A stretch of DNA of 64,000 nucleotides, from assembly GCF_000378825.1 (NCBI RefSeq), contig NZ_KB900388.1, forward strand, positions 1,549,947 through 1,613,946. Direction: 5' to 3'. The DNA comes from Salinispora vitiensis (GTDB taxonomy: Bacteria; Actinomycetota; Actinomycetes; Mycobacteriales; Micromonosporaceae). The position numbers were made by a program, and so were the translations under genes. Positions 36,096 to 45,500 of the stretch are shown in pieces. The notes beneath the pieces were generated by a model. That model did no database searches and had not been told where the DNA came from. It saw only the letters and a program-made list of their open reading frames with translations. Each line of letters opens with the position of its first letter. Position 1 is the stretch's first letter.

Positions 36096-36773
36096 ATGAC
36101 GGACGCCAAGATCGTCGACCGGGCGGACTGGTACGCGGCGCGGCGGGCCTTCCTGGAGCGCGAAAAGGAGGTGACCCGGGCGCGGGACGCGCTCAACGCG
36201 GAACGGCGCGAGCTGCCAATGATGGTAGTGGACAAGGGGTACGTCTTCGAGGGCCCGGACGGCGAGCGGACACTGCCGGAGCTGTTCGAGGGCCGGCGGC
36301 AGCTGCTCACCTACCACTTCATGTGGCCGCTGGAGGGGCACGACTGGTGCCCGGTCTGCTCGCTGTTCATCGACAACATCGGTCACCTGGCGCACCTGCA
36401 CGCCCGGGACACCTCGCTGGCCATCGTCTGCGCCGCGCCGCAGTCGGACATCGTGCCGTTCAAGCGCCGGATGGGCTGGGACATCCCCTGGTACACCACC
36501 CGGGGCGACGACTTCTACCAGGACTTCACCCTCGACGTCGGCACGGACGAGCCGGAGCTGCCCGGGGTCAGCGCGTTCCTGCGCGACGACGACGGCCGGG
36601 TGCTCTACGCGTACTCCACGCACGGGCGCGGCAGCGACATCCTGAACAACACCTACAACTACCTCGACCTGACCCCGCTGGGCCGGCAGGAGAAGGGCAT
36701 GGCGGACACCATGGGGTGGTTCCGCCACCACGACCGCTACGGCGACGCCACGGCGGGCTCCTGCCACGGCTGA
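36096..36773 (+). CDS. DUF899-family thioredoxin-like protein
   Basis: 225 aa; ATG 36096 with GGGAGGAG upstream. Typical features are REKEVTRARDALNAERRELPM, the thioredoxin-like FMWPLEGHDWCPVCSLFIDNI with CPVC motif, APQSDIVPFKRRMGWDIPWY, DVSAFLRD-like GVSAFLRDDDGRV and the end GWFRHHDRYG. Members are cytosolic and of uncertain redox function. It lies in the same direction as the SRPBCC and adenylation genes downstream but is separated by a terminator. Confidence 0.88.
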   Translation: MTDAKIVDRADWYAARRAFLEREKEVTRARDALNAERRELPMMVVDKGYVFEGPDGERTLPELFEGRRQLLTYHFMWPLEGHDWCPVCSLFIDNIGHLAHLHARDTSLAIVCAAPQSDIVPFKRRMGWDIPWYTTRGDDFYQDFTLDVGTDEPELPGVSAFLRDDDGRVLYAYSTHGRGSDILNNTYNYLDLTPLGRQEKGMADTMGWFRHHDRYGDATAGSCHG

Positions 36774-36788
36774 CCGTCGCTCCCGCCC

Positions 36789-36819
36789 ACGGCCACGCCG
36801 GATCGACCGGCGTGGCCGT
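36789..36819 (+). terminator. Hairpin terminator after DUF899
   Basis: Perfect 13-bp stem ACGGCCACGCCGG (36789-36801) / CCGGCGTGGCCGT (36807-36819), 5-nt loop, 16 bp past the stop codon. Confidence 0.75.
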
Positions 36820-36920
36820 CGGGCGTGTGCGCTTGACCTGTTCCGTCCAATATTGACAGTCTGCTACGACCGGCCCACGTCCCGTGGGCCGGGTCAGCGA
36901 CCCAGAGGAGACCGGATCTG

Positions 36921-37430
36921 ATGGATCCCGAAACCTTCCGTACGCGGACCACCCGGCACCCCGGCCCCGGCGGAAAGCCGCTGCTGCGCTTCACGCACGA
37001 CTACCCGGACCCGCCCGAGCGCGTCTGGCGGGCGATCACCGACAGCGAGGAGCACTCCTCCTGGTTCGGCTTCCCGGTCGTCGTGGAGCCGGTCGAGGGC
37101 GGGAACGTCACCGTGACGTTCTCCCCGGAGATGGTGGAGCGGGCCCGGGTCGTCGAGGTCGACGAGCCGCTCCGGTTCGTGTACGCCGGCGACGGCGACG
37201 CCTACCGCTGGCTGCTGAGCCCGCACGGGGACGGCTGCCGGCTGGTGCTGGAGAACGTGGTCGGCGACCCGCGGCACCTGCCGCAGAGCGCCGCCGGCTT
37301 CCACCTGGCCCTAGACAAGATGGGCGAGCTGCTCGACCGGGAGGCCGGCCGCCCGGCGCCGCACGGCGGGCCGCTGTCCTTCGACGACCTCGTGAAGCAC
37401 TACTCGGAGCTGCCCGAGCAAGCGAACTGA
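36921..37430 (+). CDS. SRPBCC (AHSA1-type) START-fold protein
   Basis: 169 aa, ATG 36921 with GAGGAG upstream. It opens with FTHDYPDPPERVWRAITDSEEHSSWFGFPVVVEP, the AHSA1 signature, and continues through DEPLRFVYAGDGDAYRW and GCRLVLENVV. It ends in a helix that lines the ligand cavity. Function is usually small-ligand binding or chaperone activation; nothing here specifies which. Intact and of normal length. Confidence 0.85.
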   Translation: MDPETFRTRTTRHPGPGGKPLLRFTHDYPDPPERVWRAITDSEEHSSWFGFPVVVEPVEGGNVTVTFSPEMVERARVVEVDEPLRFVYAGDGDAYRWLLSPHGDGCRLVLENVVGDPRHLPQSAAGFHLALDKMGELLDREAGRPAPHGGPLSFDDLVKHYSELPEQAN

Positions 37431-37581
37431 CCCTCGTCGACCGCGGCGGGATGACCGAAGGGAGTCCCACCAGCCTGCGGCCCGACGCCCGGCCTCCTGG
37501 CTCCGGGCCACCCGCCGCCACGCACCCCCGCCCGGACCCGGGCGCGGCGGTGGGACGGCCAGCCGGCGGGAGGAGGCCACA

Positions 37582-38382
37582 GTGACAGGTGGAACGGGCG
37601 AACCGGAGCCGAGCCGGACGGGCCTGGTGCCCTGGCCGCCGGAGTCCGTGGCCCGGTACGTCGCCGCGGGATACTGGGAGGGGCGGCCGCTGGGCGCGCG
37701 CATCCTGGCCGTGGCCGATGCCCTGCCCGACGCCGAGGCGCTGGTCGGCGGCGACGTCCGGCTGACCTACCGGGAGCTGGTGGAGCGGGCCGACGGCGCG
37801 GCGCTGCGAATGCACGTGTACCTGCGCGAGGACGCCCTCACCGACCCACTCGACACCTGGCTCGCCTCCGCCTTCGCCCCCCAACGCCTCGAACACACCA
37901 TCACCACGCTCGCCGACGCCCAACCAGTAGCCCATACGCCCGCAACCGGCACACCAGCCCAGACCATCATCACCGAGTGCGACGCCAAGCTAGAGCGCTA
38001 CCGCGCCGCCCTCGACGCTGGCGCAGACCCGACGGTAGTTACCGCCTGGATCACCCAGACCCAGGCCGACCGCGCCCGCGCCGAAGCAGAACTACACGCA
38101 CTCGCGGGCACCACCCCACACCGGCTGACCCGAGCAGAAATCACCGCCCTGGTGACCGCACTCGGGGACATCACCGCCGTGCTCCGCGACGCCGACCCAG
38201 CCGACAAGGCCAAGGTCTACCGGCAACTCGGCCTCCGGCTGAACTACCAGCCCGAAACGCAAACGGTGCGCGCTGAAGTGGATCTCAGCGCGCACCGTGG
38301 GGAAATGGTTTGTGTCCGAGGGGCCACACGAACCGTTACCCCACCACCGATGACAATCGTCAAGACCTTGAAGCCAACCTAA
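37582..38382 (+). pseudogene. Chimera: 2,3-dihydroxybenzoate-AMP-ligase N-terminus joined to a serine-recombinase C-terminus
   Basis: GTG 37582 with GGGAGGAGG. Residues 1-77 (VPWPPESVARYVAAGYWEGRPLG, then AEALVGGDVRLTYRELVERADG) are the start of an EntE/DhbE-type adenylation enzyme that activates aryl acids for siderophore or NRPS assembly. At about nt 37812 it changes to HVYLREDALTDPLDTWLA followed by long helices (IITECDAKLERYRAALDAG, LGDITAVLRDADPADKAKVYRQLGL), the C-terminal coiled region of a large serine recombinase. Neither enzyme is complete. The junction marks a deletion or a past integration site. Confidence 0.75.
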
Positions 38383-38554
38383 GCCTAGGAACCCCGCTGA
38401 CCTGCACGGCGGCCTCGCACACACCGGCTCCGGCTCCGGCTCCGGCTCCGGCGGACTATCCGCCGTCCTGGTTGAACCGACCGATCCAGCGTCCACCTCA
38501 TCCCACACCAACCCGCCATGGGCCTGCACGGTTTCAGCTTCGGCGAGATCACCT

Positions 38555-38976
38555 TCAACAACGGCCGCATTCCCGTGACCAAACCGACGCCACCCGGATC
38601 ACGGCAGAAGCGTACGTCGATATGGTGCCGATCGAGGCGGTGCTCGGCTTCGCCCGCTGGAGGGCGCCCTCCGCGCCGGCCAGTCCCGCCAGCAAGCCAA
38701 GCGCCCACCACGGTCCGGCGAGCGAGCCGGTGGCCTGCAGCGCGACCAGGGTAATGACGAGCCACACGCCGGCGGCAACGGTGGGGACCCGAGCCGCTGA
38801 GCGGTCGCCCGGCGGCCCAGGGCGCCGAATAGCCGCAACATCGCCGAGTTCGAGGCGTCGCCGTGGGTGGACTCCGCGGTGAGTACGGCGGAGGCCAGCG
38901 CGCCGATCAGGACCACGCCGAAAAGGAGCCAGGCGGGGCCGTCGGCGATGTTAGATCGGGACGGCGGCCGCGCCAA
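38555..38976 (-). pseudogene. Hypothetical membrane protein, frameshifted
   Basis: ATG near 38976 starts ARPPSRSNIADGPAWLLFGVVLIGALASAV, one membrane helix. After ATAQRLGS (about 38800) the membrane-like text continues in another frame as VWLVITLVALQATGSLAG and WWALGLLAGLAGAEGAL. A single-base change would join them into a ~120-aa small membrane protein. Family not recognised. 38383-38554 holds nothing I can support. Confidence 0.35.
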
Positions 38977-39022
38977 CCGGCCACCGGAGTCACACGGCCT
39001 TGCGGCGCAGCAGCCAGCGGCT

Positions 39023-39260
39023 GCCCTCGTGCAGGGTCCGACCTCGGCTTTTTCGGCAAGAGCGTCCTGCTGGCCGTGCTCGGGTTCCGGACCCCGCAGT
39101 ACGTGCGGTACGTCTTCGAGGACCGCATCTTCAGCAACGTTCCGCCCGCGAAGGTCTCCATGCCGATCAACCTGCGTCGGAAAGCTTCCTGCTCACAGCG
39201 GAGTGGCTGCTGATCCTCACGGTGGCGGCCTTCTTCGGCTGGGCGGTGACGCAGGGCTGA
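39023..39260 (+). pseudogene. Unrecognised protein remnant, frameshifted
   Basis: One frame reads LGFFGKSVLLAVLGFRTPQ and YVRYVFEDRIFSNVPPAKVSMPINLR; after a shift near 39178 the other frame ends ESFLLTAEWLLILTVAAFFGWAVTQG before TGA 39260, a final membrane helix. It looks like the C-terminus of a membrane-associated protein with its start missing. I do not recognise the family. Confidence 0.3.
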
Positions 39261-39289
39261 GCTATCCGGGGCCGGGCGTCCCGGGCAGC

Positions 39290-40012
39290 TCACACCGAGA
39301 CGGTCTCCGTCCGGGGTAGGTCGGCGGAGAGGGCCAGCACGGTGATCCGTTCCGCGTGTGGGTTGACCAGTTCCACAAGCAGGTCCTGCGCGGCGGTCAT
39401 GGCCTCGTCGGGGACCGCCGACGCGCTGACCCGCTCCAGGATGAAGACGACCCGTCGGGTGGCGGGCGTAACCTTGCAGCGGTCACAGTCGCGGTGGTTC
39501 CAGTGCCGGGTCAGCACCTCCGAACCGGCCGTATACACCACCTCACCGGGGGCCGGCTCCTCCCGCCGGTCCGTCTCGTTGAGCGGGGTGAATCCATCGC
39601 CCGGTTGGGCCGGGCGCACGACCACCGGCTCGTCGATGCTGGCGACGTCGAAGGCGCCGGCCGGAATCCCGTGCCGCACCGACACCAGGTTGTACGCGTC
39701 GACCACGGGATTCACCCTGGGTAGCCGTCCCACCTTGGCCAGGCGGCGGCTCAACGCGTCCACGCTGGGCCGCGTCCGTCGGGGGTTGGTGCCGAACCGT
39801 CGGTACGCCTCGTGCCACGAGGCGATCGTGGGCTGGGACTCGTCGTGCGGCTGCCACCTGCCCGCTGCCAGGTCTGCCGTCAACTCGTCAATCAGTCGAT
39901 CGGTGAGCGGCCACGACCCGTCGTTACGGACGCCGTCGGCTAGGACCAGTCGCACCTGGCTCTCGGGAAAGTCCGCCAGCACCGCGTCGTCGAGTCCGAA
40001 GGAAAGCGCCAA
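39290..40012 (-). CDS. B3/B4 (PheT-like) domain protein
   Basis: 240 aa from TTG 40012, chosen because GGGAGGA lies 5 nt upstream and the family text starts right after (FGLDDAVLADFPESQVRLVLADGVRND); the open frame to 40240 is longer than the family. Core motifs are ASWHEAYRRFGTNPRRTRPSVDALSRRLAKVG, LPRVNPVVDAYNLVSVRHGIPAGAFDVA split across the domain, and the Cys-containing NHRDCDRCKVT. The domain is related to the B3/B4 part of Phe-tRNA synthetase beta; free-standing copies are proposed to edit or bind tRNA/amino acids. Confidence 0.82.
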   Translation of the reverse strand: MALSFGLDDAVLADFPESQVRLVLADGVRNDGSWPLTDRLIDELTADLAAGRWQPHDESQPTIASWHEAYRRFGTNPRRTRPSVDALSRRLAKVGRLPRVNPVVDAYNLVSVRHGIPAGAFDVASIDEPVVVRPAQPGDGFTPLNETDRREEPAPGEVVYTAGSEVLTRHWNHRDCDRCKVTPATRRVVFILERVSASAVPDEAMTAAQDLLVELVNPHAERITVLALSADLPRTETVSV

Positions 40013-40187
40013 GTCGTCCTCCCGGGTGGGCCCATGGCGGGCGAGTCGGTCCAGTCTACGGGTGGATCGGCGGCCGCCGGTGCCATCGACGCCGAGGACG
40101 GTGCCGTCCGGGCGAACGCTTAAAGCAGGCGCTGGTGCGCCCCGGCTACGGTACCGAGCGTCACCAGCTCGTGGGCGAGGAGTTGGA

Positions 40188-40420
40188 TCATGCGGGCACC
40201 TGCCGACCGTCGCGGCGCATAACTTGGCCGAGAACCTCATGCAGATCGGCTTCTACCAGGTCCAGCAGGTCGCCGCCGAACACGCACAGCGACGGCTCCC
40301 ACGGGTCGCCAAACGTACTGCTCGTTAAGGACCGGATAGAAAATCGGCTGGTCGGGCAACCGCGGCGGCCACGCCGTCCAGCCGGAGGCGCGCTTGAGGT
40401 CCAACTCCTCTGAAGGATAA
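40188..40420 (-). pseudogene. Remnants of two hypothetical genes, one DUF2716-like
   Basis: The 3' part reads FGDPWEPSLCVFGGDLLDLV, EADLHEVLGQVMRRDG, ending at 40188; this resembles the end of DUF2716 proteins. Just upstream another frame gives ELDLKRASGWTAWPPRLPDQ, PIFYPVLNEQY, from a different hypothetical protein. Both are fragments, fused near 40325. Confidence 0.35.
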
Positions 40421-40434
40421 GGGCCTGGGCGGAG

Positions 40435-42588
40435 CTATCGGCGCTGGACCACCAAAAGCTCATCGCGAGCACGGGTAGCAGCCACGTACATCAATGACCG
40501 AGCCCGCAGCTCAGCATCGTGCCGCTCGATAGCATCCAGGTCGTCGAGTCTGGCCTTCTCGGCAGCCGACTGAAACCCGATATCGGCGAGTACGACCTTG
40601 GCGAACTCCATGCCCTTCGCCCTGTGCATGGTCATCACAAGCACCCGGCCCGCACCCAGACGGTCGCGGTCGACTGCCCGTGCGGGCACGCTGCGCTCGT
40701 TGAGTGCGTTGACGACCCGTTCCCGCTGAAACTTGTCGGGTACGAGGACGGCGATTGTCTCCAGAGAAGCCCCGGCGTCACGCCAGGAGCGGATCCGGTC
40801 GGCGATCATGTCGAGTTCGGCGACGAGGGATTCCACCGTCTCCACCGCTGGTGCCGGCCCCGATCGCGCCGAACGATAGCCGGTGACCTCCTCCTGATCT
40901 TCGAGGTCGACGTAGTCGCCGCCGTCGAGCATGGACATCGCGTAGCGCAGGTTCTGGGCCGTGGTGCGGTAGTTGAGGCTGAGCCGCTGCGACCGGCCGA
41001 CGATCCTGATGCCGTACCGACCGAGAACAGTCCGGCTACCGTAGATGCGTTGGTGGGAGTCCTCCGCGATGAACAGGTCGTCCTCGCCCTCGGCGACCAG
41101 GGCACGCAGCATCTGCCAGTGCGTCGGCGACAGGTCCTGACCTTCGTCGACGAGCACGTGGTCGGCCTGGCCACCAGTGGCCGTCAGGTGGGCGGCGGCA
41201 ATGGCGGCTGCCTCGGCGAAGTCGAGTGTGCCGTCGATGCGACACTGCGCCCGGTAGGCGGCGATCAGCGCCCACACGCTGTCCCGCTTGGCACGGTCGA
41301 GGGCTACCCCGCGGCCGGGCCGGCGTACTCGGCGGTACTCGCTCCCGCTTTTGACCTTGTTGGGCAGGACGACGAGCGCATACTCGGCGCTGAGGAACGT
41401 CTCGTTGACGATCTCCGGTGGCAGTGCGGTCGCCGATGCTTCGATGACTTCCCGCCAGCGGCCGGTCGGGGTCCGGCCGGTCGGAGTGGATCGGGCGTCG
41501 CCCAGGACGGCCTGGACGGCGTCGGCGATGCCGGCGCCGGCGGAGCGAATGACCGTGGCGGCCAGCGCGTCGACGCCCGTGACGTACACACCGGGCACCT
41601 CGAGCGCGGTAGCCTGCGGAACCGTCGGGTCGAGTTGCCCGAGACCGTCACGCAGCGCTTCTGCCAGGTTCTTGGTGAAGGTCGTCAGCACGATCCGCGC
41701 GTCGGGCCGTTCGCGGGCCAGCGCTCGGGCCCGATGGAGGAGAACGACCGTCTTGCCGGTGCCGGCGCCCCCGGAGAGCCGGAAGGGACCCCGGTAGCGA
41801 CGCACGGCGTAGTGGCGCTGCTCGGGGTGCAGGAACACTCGCCACGAACCGAAGTCGCCGTTCTCGATGACCCGGCGGAGTTCCTCCTGGCCGTCGATGA
41901 AGGCGAATTGAGCCTTCGCGGCGGGTTGCTGGAGTGAGCGCAGCAAATCGGCGTCGTCGTCACCGGTTTGGTCGGGTGCTTCGAGGTGCAACCGCTCGGC
42001 GATGGCGTCGATCGAGTCCTGGGTGGCCAGGTCCACCAGGAGCATGCCCAGCCAACCTTCATGGCGTTGAGCGAGCTCCAGGATGGCGTCCTCGTGAGAT
42101 GCGGCCAGCGCGCGGTCGGCGACGTCGGAGGGGACGCCGAGCCGGTCTACGAGGTCCTCGCGGGTGCGCCCGAGCTGCACCAGGAGCGGCTCCACTGGGG
42201 CAGCGTGAGATTCCGCCGGCCGGGACGGAGCGAGGGAGCCGGCGGGTGGCGGCGCGACGGGTTCGGCCTCCTCGATCTGGGGCAGTCCGTTGATCGGGTT
42301 GACCTTGAGGCTGACCCGCTCGGCCACAGCGATGGCATCGTCGTGGGGCCATACGCCGTGGATGACGTAGTGGCTCTCCCCCGCCCCGTCGAGCCGGAAC
42401 ATCACGGCGCGCCAGAACTGATCCACGCGGCCGGTGCGTACGCGGGAGTCCGCAGCGCCAATAATCGGTTCGACGTGCAGGCCGGGAACGGTGTCGTCAG
42501 CGGAGAGCTTCTGCAGGAAGGTCATCGCTTTGGCCTTGACCGAGCCGTCAATCTTGACGGGCCACTTGGTCATGATGATCGTCGGCAT
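40435..42588 (-). CDS. UvrD/Rep-like SF1 helicase with a RelE-like N-terminal domain
   Basis: 717 aa; ATG 42588 overlaps the previous stop (TAATG), so the longer upstream frame is rejected. Residues 1-100 resemble a RelE/HigB toxin fold: FLQKLSADDTVPGLHVEPI, RVRTGRVDQFWRAVMFRL, YVIHGVWPHDDAIAVAERV. The helicase part has Walker A SGGAGTGKT near residue 275, LVDEGQDLSPTHWQML near 480, LNYRTTAQNLRYAMS and VMTMHRAKGMEF. It ends CVAATRARDELLVV-like (YVAATRARDELLVV), as in UvrD/PcrA. Last gene of the six-gene defence operon; likely DNA translocase or effector. The toxin-like reading is inference. Confidence 0.85.
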   Translation of the reverse strand: MPTIIMTKWPVKIDGSVKAKAMTFLQKLSADDTVPGLHVEPIIGAADSRVRTGRVDQFWRAVMFRLDGAGESHYVIHGVWPHDDAIAVAERVSLKVNPINGLPQIEEAEPVAPPPAGSLAPSRPAESHAAPVEPLLVQLGRTREDLVDRLGVPSDVADRALAASHEDAILELAQRHEGWLGMLLVDLATQDSIDAIAERLHLEAPDQTGDDDADLLRSLQQPAAKAQFAFIDGQEELRRVIENGDFGSWRVFLHPEQRHYAVRRYRGPFRLSGGAGTGKTVVLLHRARALARERPDARIVLTTFTKNLAEALRDGLGQLDPTVPQATALEVPGVYVTGVDALAATVIRSAGAGIADAVQAVLGDARSTPTGRTPTGRWREVIEASATALPPEIVNETFLSAEYALVVLPNKVKSGSEYRRVRRPGRGVALDRAKRDSVWALIAAYRAQCRIDGTLDFAEAAAIAAAHLTATGGQADHVLVDEGQDLSPTHWQMLRALVAEGEDDLFIAEDSHQRIYGSRTVLGRYGIRIVGRSQRLSLNYRTTAQNLRYAMSMLDGGDYVDLEDQEEVTGYRSARSGPAPAVETVESLVAELDMIADRIRSWRDAGASLETIAVLVPDKFQRERVVNALNERSVPARAVDRDRLGAGRVLVMTMHRAKGMEFAKVVLADIGFQSAAEKARLDDLDAIERHDAELRARSLMYVAATRARDELLVVQRR

Positions 42589-45500
42589 TAGCGCTCCCCG
42601 CGGTCGGTGGTGCCGGTCAGTGCCGCGACGATGACCTCCGGGTCCGGCTGCACCACGCGCCAGCCGGCAGAACTGAGGTCGACGCGGTCCTCGTCGGGCA
42701 TGTCGTAGAGGTCTACGGCGATGTGCAGTTGTGGCCAACAGATGTCGATCGGAATGCCCTGTGGGCCCTCCACGCCGATCAATGGCGCTTCGAGCCCACC
42801 ATGGACGGCTAGTTGCCGAATCAGGTCGCGCTCGGCGCCCGGTGCGGCTGACTCGTAGGCGGATGCCCAGTTCCCGTCCACGCCGTCGGGAAGCCCATCC
42901 GAACCTGCCGGCGCCGGCGTGCCAAGTGCCCGGACCGGGCTGTCGACACGGCTGGAGGTCGTGATGACGGTGGGCCAGTCACGCAGCGACATCGCGTTGG
43001 AAAGCTGCAACCACAGCCGCCACGCGTCGGCGTGTGCCGCGTCGAGGGCCTCTTCCCGGTCGTCGAGCACCAACGCGGCGTGCACCATCGTCTTCATCGG
43101 TTCGACGACGACTGCCAGGGCGCCGAACTGCCGCACGAGGACGGTCCGCTCGCCGGGTGGCAGGTCCTCGGCGAGTAGTGCGGCCCGCCCGATCGAGGCG
43201 AGGCTGACCCCGTCGCCGCAGGTACGCCGGGACCGGCCGTCGACGAGGAACATCGGCACGGCCCGCGCGACGATCCCCAGGTCGACGGGCTTGGGCGCGG
43301 ACACCCAGGCCAGCAGCCAGGAGATCGGGCCGGAGCGCAGCCCTTCGTACGCGCTCGGCGCGGCCTGGAACGGGGCCTCCTTGATCAGTTTCGCCACCGT
43401 CGCATCGGCGAACCAGGCCGGGGTGGCGCTGGTCTCCTGCTCGGCTGCGGCCAGGTCGGCTGCGGTGACGGCCAGGACGACGCGGCCGGTATCGCGCAGG
43501 ATCTTTCGTTTCTCCGCGTCCGCTGCGAGCCGGTTGTGGGACGCTACGGCATGGAAGGCATGGCCGTCGGTAAAGACAGCGACTGCCGGCACGGAGGGAT
43601 CGTTGGACTCCAGCAGGAAGTCGGGGCGGGAGTTCTCGACGTTGACCTGCGGGGTGAGAGTCCAATGACGCTGGCCACCGGGCAAGGTGAAACGAAGGGC
43701 ATTGCCCCACGGCTTCGGCACCTCGGCGATGGCCGCCCCGATCGCTCTCAACCGCCGGGTGACCAGCTTGCGGAAGCGCTGTTCCAGGTGCGATTCGGGG
43801 CTCTCCTGCGGCGGAATCCGCACGATAATCCATGGTGGGCTGTCGGCGATGTCGGCATCCTCGGGCAGGCCCAACAGGTGGGCGAGGTGCCGCTCGGCGG
43901 AGGCACGGGACGTACGACGCAGCGCGGAGGGCGGGGTGAAGGGCAACAGACAGCGGTGGCAGGCGAGGCGTTCCTCGTGACGGCATTCGCAGTCGTGCAC
44001 TCGCCGCCAGGCCAGTGCCAGCAGGTCGCGCAGCTCTTCCGCCTTGGCCAGGTCGGCCAGGTATCCGGTGCCGCCGGGAACCACGTCGTGGAGCAGCAGC
44101 GCGTCGTGGTTGTCGGTGCCGTCGCTGGCGGTGGGGTCGATGACATGCTCGACCCGTAGGTGGTCGGGGTGCCCGCCGATCTGCTCACGCAGCCCAAGCA
44201 GGACCGCGGCGGCCAGGCTCGGCACGGCGAAGTCGTCGCCGAGGGTGACCGCGTACGGCAGGCGCAGCAGTAACCCCTGGGTACGCAAAGTACGGGAAAG
44301 GGCGACGGCGACCGTGTTCTCCACAGCCGACCGCCGGTACGGGCACCAGGCGCGGTGTTCGTGCGGGCGGTTGCGACCGGAGTCGGTGTCGAGCTTGCCG
44401 CATCCGCTGCACACCCGGAACAACGCCCCGGTACGTTCGTCGGCCGAGATGATCCGCGGCTTGCCGTGGCCGGGCACGCCGACGTTGAGCCAGCGCAGGT
44501 CCATGCTGCGCAGGTAGGTGCAGCCCAGCCCGGTGTTCTCGGCGAACCACTTCGACTCGATGCCGGCCGGGTCGATGTCGGCGGCCGTGATGAGCTGAAA
44601 AGGAATCTGGTCACGCTGGTCGCGCCGGTCGGAGATCTTCACTTCGTCTCGGCGTACCTCGGCGGAGACGTGGGACAGTTCGACCACGTCGAGGCGTTGG
44701 CCGGTGTCGGCGATGCCGGTGCTGCCACACCTCGGACACTTCGCGATCTGCTGTTCCGGCCCGCTTACGGCGATGTCGACGGCATAGCCACAGGCGGGGC
44801 AGAACACCCAGGGGCGAACGGACTCTCCATCGATGCCGAGGTCGATCGCGTCAACGGCGATCTCCCAGCCCCGGGCGTAGAAGGTGGCGCCGGGTGCGAA
44901 CTCGCGAATGGCCTGTGCCGATCCGCGCCGAAACTGGGCGCTGTCACTCTCGAACTCGCCGGAGTCGGGGTTGGTCCAGCTGATGCCGACGGCGAGGGTG
45001 ACCGTGTCGTCGAGCAGCGTGTAGTTGGGCAGCAGACCGTGTTCCTCCAGGACACTGATCCAGTATTCGCCGCGCAGGCGCCCGAGTTGCCCACCGATCA
45101 GCTTGCGGGTGGTCCTGGCAGACCGTAGGGCTCGCTTGTCGTCGTCGGTGGCGGCCGGGGAGGCAGCCCCTTCCTCCAGCTCAGGCAGCACCCTATTGAT
45201 GTCGGTCTGGCGACGTTTGAGCGTCTCGACGGTCTGTTGCCAGCGCCGGCTGGCCGCGTGGACGTGCCCGGCGAACAGACTGGTGCCAGCTCCGGCTACC
45301 GGGGCGACCCACGCGACGAGCGCGTCAATCGTGGGCTTCCGCAACGACCCGACAGTGTTGGTGAATCGGCGCACCGCGTCGGCACCGCCCGCCTCAGCCA
45401 CCGCGATGAGTTGGCCGAGAAACGAATCTGAATCGCTGGATCCGATGGCCTGCTGTGCGTTTCTCGGGTGGGTGTGCCGGCCGGCGCGGGCCATGTCGTC

